From: Gemmatimonadales bacterium UBA1120
GTDB lineage: Bacteria > Gemmatimonadota > Gemmatimonadetes > Longimicrobiales > Gaopeijiaceae
Direction of reading: 5' to 3'
Length of the DNA stretch: 12,850 nucleotides
NCBI GenBank assembly: GCA_002313925.1
Contig: DCAZ01000081.1
Span: 26,554-39,403 of the forward strand
The notes beneath the pieces are model-generated. The model made no database searches, was not told the origin of the DNA, and saw only the letters and a program-made list of their open reading frames with translations. The first letter of the stretch is position 1, and every line of letters starts with the position of its first letter. Made by a program: the position numbers and the translations under genes. This document shows, in pieces, positions 7,087-12,850 of the stretch.

Positions 7087-7829
7087 CCGTGTCCCTCTAT
7101 CACACTGTGGTAGAACTGACCGAAGTCACCCTCAAGTTCAGCGCGCTTTCCCTGCCACACAAAGCGACCACGGTTCATGATGGCGACAGTTGTTGCCAAC
7201 GCCACACCCTCACTCAAGTTATGTGTGACCATTACGACAGTCCGTCGACCATCTCTAAGATCTGAGAGTACACCTTGGAGCACCAAGGCTGCCGATGGAT
7301 CAAGCCCAGTGTAGGGTTCATCAAGCAGGACAATATCAGGATCATGGAGGAGCGCGCGGGCAAGTGCGAGTCGTTGTCTCATACCATGGGATAAATCACG
7401 GACCAGTGATGCGGCACGTTCTTGGAGCCCCAGATGCTGAAGCTTGTCTCTTACCACATTGTCCACATCTGAGAGGCCAAAAAGTTGCCCATAGAACCGG
7501 AGGTTTTCCTCGGCACTGAGATGACCGTACAGGAAGCCTTGGTGGGAGAGAACGCCGATTCTACGGCGCCACTCGACCTCTCCGAAGTCGAGTGGCTCAC
7601 CTCGAAGCCATACTTGGCCACGGCTGGGCCTAAGAGCCCCTGCTAGAAGCGCCAACAAGGATGTTTTACCGGCACCATTTGGGCCAAAGATGGTGAGGAA
7701 CTCACCCCTTGCCAGTGATAAATCTATCTCATCAACCGCAATAACAGACCCGTATTCGCGCACTAAGCCCTGAGCTTGGAGAACGGGTGGAGCCTTCTCG
7801 TCAGCTTCTCGGTGGACAGGAACGGACAC
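7083..7829 (-). CDS. ccmA: Heme ABC exporter ATP-binding protein CcmA
   Basis: ATPase of the CcmAB complex acting on the CcmC-CcmE intermediate. From the GTG at 7829 it has 248 residues. It contains Walker A GPNGAGKT (49-56), a Q-loop region LSHQGFLYG (Q97), an ABC signature in the form LSHGM (146-150) rather than LSGGQ, Walker B IVLLDEP (166-172) and the switch His in VMVTHNL (H203). The start is uncertain. An in-frame ATG at 7871 or TTG at 7880 would give 262 or 265 residues but would overlap the zinc-ribbon gene by 37-46 bp, and no candidate has a good ribosome-binding site. I prefer the GTG because it follows the upstream stop by 5 nt and gives a typical CcmA N-terminus. The stop overlaps ccmB. 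Confidence 0.93.
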   Translation of the reverse strand: MSVPVHREADEKAPPVLQAQGLVREYGSVIAVDEIDLSLARGEFLTIFGPNGAGKTSLLALLAGALRPSRGQVWLRGEPLDFGEVEWRRRIGVLSHQGFLYGHLSAEENLRFYGQLFGLSDVDNVVRDKLQHLGLQERAASLVRDLSHGMRQRLALARALLHDPDIVLLDEPYTGLDPSAALVLQGVLSDLRDGRRTVVMVTHNLSEGVALATTVAIMNRGRFVWQGKRAELEGDFGQFYHSVIEGHG

Positions 7830-7834
7830 GGAGG

Positions 7835-8269
7835 TCAGCCAACCGCCCCAATCTTGAGTTCCTGGCCACATTCGGAACAAAAGTGGCTTCCATCGTCATT
7901 ACCAAAACCACAGGATCTACACATCAGTCCTGAGCGGAGTGCAGCACGGATTTTAGTTATTTCAGCTTCGACATCGTCATCAAGAAAATGTGGCTTACTA
8001 CCAGCTGCATCAGCTTCAAGCGCCGCGAGAGCTTCAGCCGTGAAGTCAGCTTTCAACGAGAGGTAATCCTCTTCGTCCAATTTACCAGCGAGGAAGTCAT
8101 ACTCTACATCACGGAGTGCAAGTAGCGTGACTCTCTTACGGGCCTCGGTATCAGTCAGTTCGTCTTCGGCCCTAACGAGAGAAGCATGCAGTCCACTCAG
8201 GATAGGCTGAAGAATGAAAAGTGTGACTGCGGCCGCAACCAGAGCTCCTCCCAAGAACACCATACTCAT
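7835..8269 (-). CDS. CcmI-like membrane protein with C-terminal zinc ribbon
   Basis: A 144-residue protein between ccmF and ccmA. It has one N-terminal transmembrane helix (about 5-26). A helical segment follows (about 35-88) with ALRDVEYDFLAGKLDEEDY, the pattern found near the N-terminus of CcmI-type proteins (length, then 'G-[KL]-[LI]-[DS]-x-E-x-Y'). A charged linker leads to a Cys4 zinc ribbon, C117-x2-C120-x10-C131-x2-C134. CcmI proteins chaperone apocytochrome and hold it for the heme lyase, but they normally carry TPR repeats, absent here. A role beside CcmF is inferred from position. It is not CcmH: there is no LRCxxC motif near the N-terminus. The start ATG lies 33 bp after the ccmF stop; a second ATG two codons later is also possible. 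Confidence 0.8.
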   Translation of the reverse strand: MSMVFLGGALVAAAVTLFILQPILSGLHASLVRAEDELTDTEARKRVTLLALRDVEYDFLAGKLDEEDYLSLKADFTAEALAALEADAAGSKPHFLDDDVEAEITKIRAALRSGLMCRSCGFGNDDGSHFCSECGQELKIGAVG

Positions 8270-8302
8270 AGGGAGTTGGGTAACACCGTACCAGTCAACG
8301 GA

Positions 8303-10372
8303 TTACCTCGCTGCTCCCGCCATCGCAGGGGCATCTGTTGTTACAGCTTCTAGCTCTGGGCGGGTACTTCTCCTACGTCGGTCTACACTTGGCCAAAGTG
8401 CGATCACAGTACCCAAGGCGAGAATCACTCCACCAAACCAGATCCATGCCACAAACGGCTTAACTAGAACCTGCAAGTCGATACCCTGCGCAGCGGAGTT
8501 GGCTGAGAGCGCCCCATCCACATCATCCATTGCCGACAGGATCAGGTAGAGGTCCTCCCTTACTGTCGAGCGGATCCCAACCTCAGTCATGAGTTGATCG
8601 CTTGTTACGTATTGGCGCTTCTCAGTCGTAAGTATGCCCTTTGCAACACCGTCTTGCTCTACAGACACCGTAGCGATCGCTTGCCATAGGAGGTTGCGTT
8701 GACCCCTACCCAAAGAGACAGAAAGGCCCTCATAAGTAAGCGTGTAGGTATGGCCGAAAGGGGAAGTGATATCGACTTGGTCCCCCGGCAACATATGCTG
8801 GCGCTCGTCTACATTGTACGCGGCGCCTGCGAAGGCAAAGTAGATCATCACGATCCCTACATGGACGATATAGCCCCCCCACCGTCGCCGGTTTCTTGTC
8901 ACTAGGTGAAAAAGCGCAACCGCGTAGCCTTCCCCTTCAATGTGTGCTCGGGCTTGCGTTCCCTTCCAAAACTCCGTCGCAATAACCGTTAGAACGAAGG
9001 CACAGACGCTCCAAGTCACGAGCGCTAACCCATGGCGTGCTCCCGCCATCCAGAGGAATACAGCAACTAACAGCCCTACGCCGATCGGGATCTGGAAATT
9101 CTTCTGGAGATTCCGCTTTGTTGCACGACGCCAAGCTATCACGGGCCCAATACCCGCTAACGCGAGAAGTACTAGCCCAATTGGGAAATTGACTTTCTCG
9201 AAAAATGGTGGGCCCACACTTATCTTCTCCCCAGTCACGCCCTCGGCGACGAGCGGGAAGATCGTGCCCCAGAAGACAGCGAAAGCAAAACCCAGCAGCA
9301 TTAGGTTGTTGAATAGAAAAGCGGACTCACGAGAGAGAAACGACTGCATGCTATTCTCACTCTGAAGCTTGGGTAGGCGGTAGATGATCAACAGGATACA
9401 CGCCAAGAGTACAATACCCATAAAGCTCAGGAAAATGTAGGCGATCTTGAGTTCTTGAGCGAAAGAGTGAACCGACTCGATAAGGCCTGATCTAGTTAAG
9501 AAAGTAGCGAAAATCGTGAGGAGGAATGTCAGGAGTACCAGTGACATATTCCAAACCTTCAGCATTCCACGCTTTTCCTGAATCTGTATAGAGTGGAGAA
9601 ACGCTGTCGCTGTCAGCCAGGGTAGAAGTGAAGCGTTCTCAACCGGATCCCAAAACCAGTATCCGCCCCATCCGAGCTCTTCGTAGGCCCAGCGCATGCC
9701 GAAGATGATCCCAACTGCGAGAAAAAGCCACGAGAGGAGAATCCATCTGTGAGTGAGTTCAATCCACCGGGCATCCAGGCGACCATTAAGTAATGCAGCG
9801 ACTGCAAATGCAAATGGGATCGTGAACGCCGTGAAGCCGAGATAGAGCGTGGGTGGATGAATCGTCATCCAGTAGTTCTGGAGCTGGGGGTTAAGCCCTT
9901 GACCGTTTGCAGGGGTGAATGCCAACTGCTCGAACGGATTGACGTCCGCGAAAAGCAATACAATGAGGAAAAACGTCAGGATCGTCTGTAAAACGCCAGC
10001 GACGTATGGCATGAATTCTCGATTCTTTTTCCTGTTAAGGAAAACACAGAGAGTCGAGAAGAACGCTAGGATTACTGCCCAGAAGAGCAATGAGCCGCGC
10101 TGCCCAGCCCATAGCCCAGTGATCTTATAGAAAATTTCCATCTCTCGATTTGAGTACGACGCAACGTACCAGTACTCAAACTTGTCGCCCAAGAAAGCAC
10201 TCACTACACCGAGAGATGCGAGTACTAGTAAAAAGAAAACCGCGTAGATAGTGCGTTCCGCACTCAGAACGTAGTCACCCCTCTGCGTACGACCACCCAC
10301 GTAGCCGAGCAGCATTCCACATACTGAAATGGGCAACGCCATCCAGAGGGCCATTTCCCCGAGAATCGTCAC
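8303..10372 (-). CDS. ccmF: Cytochrome c heme lyase subunit CcmF
   Basis: Large membrane protein that takes heme from holo-CcmE and helps attach it to the CxxCH motif of apocytochrome c on the periplasmic side. It has 689 residues and many transmembrane helices. Conserved marks are the WWD loop GWGGYWFWDPVENASLLPWL (234-253, with the canonical Asp), and candidate heme-ligand histidines in IHPPTLYLGF (H172), THRW (H208), FLHS (H260) and ESVHSF (H302). A soluble periplasmic region and a final helix (about 650-670) follow. The GTG at 10372 is favoured because GGGGAG (10381-10386) lies 8 nt upstream; an ATG at 10354 is the alternative. It begins 28 bp after the ccmE stop. Confidence 0.97.
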   Translation of the reverse strand: MTILGEMALWMALPISVCGMLLGYVGGRTQRGDYVLSAERTIYAVFFLLVLASLGVVSAFLGDKFEYWYVASYSNREMEIFYKITGLWAGQRGSLLFWAVILAFFSTLCVFLNRKKNREFMPYVAGVLQTILTFFLIVLLFADVNPFEQLAFTPANGQGLNPQLQNYWMTIHPPTLYLGFTAFTIPFAFAVAALLNGRLDARWIELTHRWILLSWLFLAVGIIFGMRWAYEELGWGGYWFWDPVENASLLPWLTATAFLHSIQIQEKRGMLKVWNMSLVLLTFLLTIFATFLTRSGLIESVHSFAQELKIAYIFLSFMGIVLLACILLIIYRLPKLQSENSMQSFLSRESAFLFNNLMLLGFAFAVFWGTIFPLVAEGVTGEKISVGPPFFEKVNFPIGLVLLALAGIGPVIAWRRATKRNLQKNFQIPIGVGLLVAVFLWMAGARHGLALVTWSVCAFVLTVIATEFWKGTQARAHIEGEGYAVALFHLVTRNRRRWGGYIVHVGIVMIYFAFAGAAYNVDERQHMLPGDQVDITSPFGHTYTLTYEGLSVSLGRGQRNLLWQAIATVSVEQDGVAKGILTTEKRQYVTSDQLMTEVGIRSTVREDLYLILSAMDDVDGALSANSAAQGIDLQVLVKPFVAWIWFGGVILALGTVIALWPSVDRRRRSTRPELEAVTTDAPAMAGAAR

Positions 10373-10380
10373 GTGACTCG

Positions 10381-10386
10381 CTCCCC
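10381..10386 (-). promoter_or_regulatory. Ribosome-binding site fixing the ccmF GTG start
   Basis: GGGGAG on the minus strand, 8 nt upstream of the GTG at 10372. It supports this rare start codon over the ATG six codons downstream. Confidence 0.6.
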
Positions 10387-10400
10387 GTTAGAGAGCACGT

Positions 10401-10823
10401 TCAACCGGCGAGGTCCTCCGGAGCGGCCTCGTATCGGCTTCCGCATTTCGTCAGGAGTGTCTCAGCCTCAAAAACACCATCTCCACGAAGGCGTCCTTCA
10501 AGTACGACTTCCGTGTCGTCGGTGAAGGTATCCGGAAGTGCATCTCGAAATTCGACCGGGAACGTAACAGATTCGTCGACGAGATCACGTACCACAAATG
10601 TGTGAAGCAGCTCTCCATCAACGCGTTTGTACGTTCCCTGAAGAACTTGGCCACTAACCTTTACCCCTACCTCATGGAAAGTGCGGTCATTCTTAGCCCT
10701 CTCTATGAGTTCGACGGGAGTCAGATAGTAGACCATCGTCTCGCTAACACCAGTCCATATTAAGTAGGAGACGACCGCGGCCACACTTACAAGCCCAACC
10801 ATGAAACGGCTATGATTTTTCAT
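10401..10823 (-). CDS. ccmE: Heme chaperone CcmE, CXXXY variant
   Basis: Periplasmic, membrane-anchored heme chaperone that binds heme covalently and passes it to CcmF. It has 140 residues. A single N-terminal anchor helix (about 7-24) precedes an OB-fold domain containing VKVSGQVLQGTY, TFVVRD and EVVLEGRLRGDGVFEAETLLTK. In classical CcmE the heme-binding residue is a His followed three residues later by Tyr (HxxxY). Here the equivalent stretch reads TKCGSRYE, with C127 (codon 10443-10445, TGC) and Y131. This is the CXXXY type known from some archaea and from Desulfovibrio, where CcmH tends to be absent. No ccmH or ccmG is present beside it. It is the first gene of the operon and has its strongest ribosome-binding site. 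Confidence 0.96.
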   Translation of the reverse strand: MKNHSRFMVGLVSVAAVVSYLIWTGVSETMVYYLTPVELIERAKNDRTFHEVGVKVSGQVLQGTYKRVDGELLHTFVVRDLVDESVTFPVEFRDALPDTFTDDTEVVLEGRLRGDGVFEAETLLTKCGSRYEAAPEDLAG

Positions 10824-10828
10824 AGTCC

Positions 10829-10834
10829 CCTCCT
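10829..10834 (-). promoter_or_regulatory. Consensus ribosome-binding site of ccmE
   Basis: AGGAGG on the minus strand, 5 nt upstream of the ccmE ATG. It is the best Shine-Dalgarno match in the window and marks ccmE as the entry gene of the operon. Confidence 0.75.
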
Positions 10835-10845
10835 CAATACCGGTT

Positions 10846-10857
10846 CCTTCCTGAAGG
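10846..10857. repeat. Dyad CCTTC-N2-GAAGG ahead of ccmE
   Basis: A perfect 5-bp dyad with a 2-bp centre, 23 bp upstream of the ccmE ATG. The loop is too small for a stable RNA hairpin, so if it matters it would be a protein-binding site. No convincing -35/-10 pair was found in the 141-bp gap (10824-10964) that should hold the operon promoter, unless ccm is transcribed from the glpK promoter. Confidence 0.2.
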
Positions 10858-10932
10858 CTTCGAATCTAGCCGAACTCCCCTACTTGGGACCAGTCCAAAG
10901 GATCCCTAATATTCACGACCCTTCGGAGGACA

Positions 10933-10951
10933 GAAGATTCAGAGCATCTTC
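10933..10951 (-). terminator. Weak hairpin after the LOG-like gene
   Basis: GAAGAT and ATCTTC pair perfectly around a 7-nt loop, 13 bp after the stop codon of the LOG-like gene. The stem is AT-rich and is followed by TGTCC, not a U run, so it is at best a weak or factor-assisted end. Confidence 0.25.
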
Positions 10952-10964
10952 GAGGAAGTCTTTG

Positions 10965-11459
10965 TCAGCTTCCCCGGAATGCCTGAGCCCGCTCTAGCGC
11001 CCATCCTGCTGCTTCAATGGGGTCCTCAAGCATCCGTAACCCCAGTCCCTCAGCAGGTGGAATACCGAGTATCCCCACAGAAAGTCCGATTTTTGAAGCT
11101 AGGGCAATCTCAGAGAGTGTTCCCCACTCACCGCCAACCGAGATAACAGCTTCTGCCCCCTGGACTACCAACGCATTACGCGCTTCCCCCATCCCAGTGG
11201 CGAGCGGGATGCCAATCCATGGGTTTGCTGATTTTGAGTCAGACCCTGGAAGAATACCAATGACTAGCCCCCCGGCTTCGGTCGCACCCTGGGCTACGGC
11301 CTCCATCACACCTCCCCCTCCTCCACACACCACTAGGGCTCCTAACCCAGCGAGTTGCCTTCCTAACTCTAGCGCTAATTCGCACTCAACTTTTGAAGCC
11401 TGAGCACCTCCTACGACTGCAATGCGGAATGGAGGCTCGATCTTCCGTGCCGAGGTCAT
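10965..11459 (-). CDS. TIGR00725/LOG-like Rossmann nucleotide-binding protein
   Basis: A 164-residue cytoplasmic protein of the SLOG/LOG superfamily, whose best-known members are nucleoside-5'-monophosphate phosphoribohydrolases related to cytokinin-activating enzymes. Visible motifs are an initial Rossmann strand IAVVGGAQAS (13-22), the phosphate loop CGGGGGVMEAVAQGA (45-59), ILPG, then GMGEARNALVV (89-99) and SVGGEWGTLSE (107-117). The last corresponds to the family PGGxGTxxE motif with the Pro replaced and the Glu (E117) kept. These features fit the TIGR00725 branch, whose substrate is not established. The ATG overlaps the glpK stop by one base (TAATG) and has no Shine-Dalgarno sequence, so it should be translated by coupling to glpK. 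Confidence 0.88.
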   Translation of the reverse strand: MTSARKIEPPFRIAVVGGAQASKVECELALELGRQLAGLGALVVCGGGGGVMEAVAQGATEAGGLVIGILPGSDSKSANPWIGIPLATGMGEARNALVVQGAEAVISVGGEWGTLSEIALASKIGLSVGILGIPPAEGLGLRMLEDPIEAAGWALERAQAFRGS

Positions 11460-12850
11460 TAGTCACCAGCCCACTGAATGGCGGCACGGACGGCCCGATC
11501 CCACTCCGTCTTAAGTGCTGCCCGGTCAGTTTCAGACATTCTTGGCTCACATTGGGTCCCAGATCCCTGGACTGAAAGAAAGTCGTCAGCATCCGACCAA
11601 ACACCCGTCGCAAGTCCCGCAAGACCAGCCGCTCCCAGAGCGGTGGTCTCCACGATTTCTGGTCGACGTAGGCGAATACCGAGCACGTCTGCCTGGAACT
11701 GTATGAGCCAATCGTTTAGAGCTGCACCACCATCTACACGCAATTCCTGGGTCTCAAGGCCCGCTTCTTCCTCCATCGTCTGGAGAACATCCATTGTCCC
11801 ATATGCCATGGCCTCCAACGCTGCTCTCACAATGTGCTCTCTTTTCGTTCCACGAGTGAGCCCTACGAGCATTCCACGTGCATCAGGCACCCAATGGGGA
11901 GCCCCAAGCCCTACGAGGGCAGGCACAAAATAGACGCCAGAATTGTCTTCCACTGATCTCGCCATAGCCTCAGATTGCTCTGCTACCTCCAGAAGCCCTA
12001 GCCCATCCCGAAGCCATTGGATAGCAGCACCCGCAATGAAGACTGAGCCCTCAAGTGCATAGGCCAACCCACCTTTTTCGTTGCAAGCAGCCGTTGTGAG
12101 CAGACCGCGCGCGGACGGCACTGCTTCTTCACCCGTATTCAAGAGCAAGAAAGCACCTGTTCCGTAGGTGTTCTTGGCCAGACCTCGGGACCAACATCCT
12201 TGACCAAACAGTGCTGCCTGCTGATCTCCTGCGATACCAGCAATCGGCGCTTCAATACCTAAGTGGACACCCGAAGCTATACCAAAATCACCAGAGCTAG
12301 GGCGCACTTCCGGCAGTAAACTTTTGGGCACACCCAAAAGGTCTAGGAGCCATGGATCCCATACGCCTTCAGTAAGATGGAAAAGTAAGGTCCTCGACGC
12401 GTTCGTGGGGTCAGTCGCGTGAACTGTTCCATCCGTGAGGCGTGCCAGAAGCCAACTATCAATTGTACCAGCAGCGAGTTCACCAGATTCTGCACGAGAC
12501 CGTAGATCAGGATCCCGGTCTAGAATCCATTGAATCTTGGTGCCCGAGAAATAGGGGTCGAGTACTAACCCTGTGCGAGCTCTTACCTCACTCTCATGAC
12601 CTGCATTCTTAAGTCCTCGGCATACATCAGTCGTTCTTCGGTCCTGCCAAACAATAGCTCGATGGACGGGCTCGAGTGTCTCACGATCCCAGAGCACCAC
12701 GGTCTCCCTCTGGTTTGTTATACCAACCGCACAAATATCTGCTCCGGACGCTTCATCAATCGCTGCACGTGCAACACGAACAGTAGTATTCCAAATCTCT
12801 AATGCATCGTGCTCGACCCATCCTGGCTGCGGAAAATGTTGGGTAAATTC
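11459..12850 (-). CDS. glpK: Glycerol kinase, N-terminus cut by right window edge
   Basis: Phosphorylates glycerol to glycerol 3-phosphate in the cytoplasm (FGGY sugar-kinase family). The frame is open from base 12850 to the TAA at 11459, giving 463 residues; E. coli GlpK has about 500, so roughly 35 N-terminal residues, including the first phosphate loop (DQGTTSSR), are outside. The visible protein starts EFTQHFPQPGWVEHD, a hallmark of GlpK, and continues with GITNQRET, IVWQDRRT, AGDQQAALFGQ (about 207-217, holding the catalytic Asp) and NTYGTGAFLLLNTG. The ATPase core near the C-terminus includes LRVDGGAALNDWLIQFQADVLG. No glpF or glpD is visible in the window; any partner would be beyond the right edge. 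The downstream LOG-like gene overlaps its stop codon. Confidence 0.96.
   Translation of the reverse strand, partial: EFTQHFPQPGWVEHDALEIWNTTVRVARAAIDEASGADICAVGITNQRETVVLWDRETLEPVHRAIVWQDRRTTDVCRGLKNAGHESEVRARTGLVLDPYFSGTKIQWILDRDPDLRSRAESGELAAGTIDSWLLARLTDGTVHATDPTNASRTLLFHLTEGVWDPWLLDLLGVPKSLLPEVRPSSGDFGIASGVHLGIEAPIAGIAGDQQAALFGQGCWSRGLAKNTYGTGAFLLLNTGEEAVPSARGLLTTAACNEKGGLAYALEGSVFIAGAAIQWLRDGLGLLEVAEQSEAMARSVEDNSGVYFVPALVGLGAPHWVPDARGMLVGLTRGTKREHIVRAALEAMAYGTMDVLQTMEEEAGLETQELRVDGGAALNDWLIQFQADVLGIRLRRPEIVETTALGAAGLAGLATGVWSDADDFLSVQGSGTQCEPRMSETDRAALKTEWDRAVRAAIQWAGD

Noticed and set aside
7896..7922. The zinc-ribbon CxxC pairs were considered as a CcmH-type LRCxxC thiol site.
   Set aside because: Two CxxC pairs 10 residues apart form a standard Cys4 zinc ribbon at the C-terminus, whereas CcmH has a single LRCxxC near the N-terminus of its periplasmic domain.
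11478..11933. Plus-strand frame of 151 codons.
   Set aside because: Antisense to glpK, rich in Ser, Pro and Arg as expected for the complement of coding sequence, with no ribosome-binding site or motif.

Overview
This is a compact bacterial chromosomal segment of roughly 50% GC. Every convincing gene lies on the minus strand, so the order of transcription runs from the right edge to the left edge. I see no tRNA, rRNA, insertion sequence, CRISPR array or phage gene. The gene set is a bacterial recA-alaS pair, a System I (Ccm) cytochrome c maturation operon and a predicted outer-membrane protein with a proline-rich 'PAPPPDTV' linker. This fits a respiring diderm bacterium. Overall style suggests Gemmatimonadota or a neighbouring FCB-type lineage, possibly a marine member with lower GC than cultured relatives; that placement is inference and rests on no marker search.

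Right part (12850 to 10965): the 3' nine-tenths of glycerol kinase (glpK) runs in from the right edge. It is followed, with a one-base TAATG overlap, by a TIGR00725/LOG-like nucleotide-binding protein. A 141-bp gap follows.

Middle (10823 to 5469): a seven-gene cytochrome c maturation operon in the order ccmE, ccmF, a CcmI-like zinc-ribbon protein, ccmA, ccmB, ccmC and a ccmD-like gene. Spacings are short, with ATGA or TAATG overlaps at ccmA/ccmB/ccmC. CcmABCD should load heme onto CcmE, and CcmF should transfer it to apocytochrome. CcmE carries a Cys in place of the usual heme-binding His (C127-x3-Y131, the known CXXXY type). No CcmG or CcmH is encoded here. A hairpin with a short U run follows ccmD and probably ends the operon.

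Left part (5318 to 1): a 479-residue predicted outer-membrane beta-barrel protein of unknown function, a 250-bp gap to the likely recA start carrying several inverted repeats and a possible promoter, then recA, then alaS running off the left edge. The recX gene that often sits between recA and alaS is missing. The 152-bp recA-alaS gap ends in a possible nine-codon leader ORF whose stop overlaps the alaS start.

No wholly new system is evident. The most notable content is the CXXXY-type Ccm operon with a zinc-ribbon CcmI-like protein and a Glu-variant WWD motif in CcmC.
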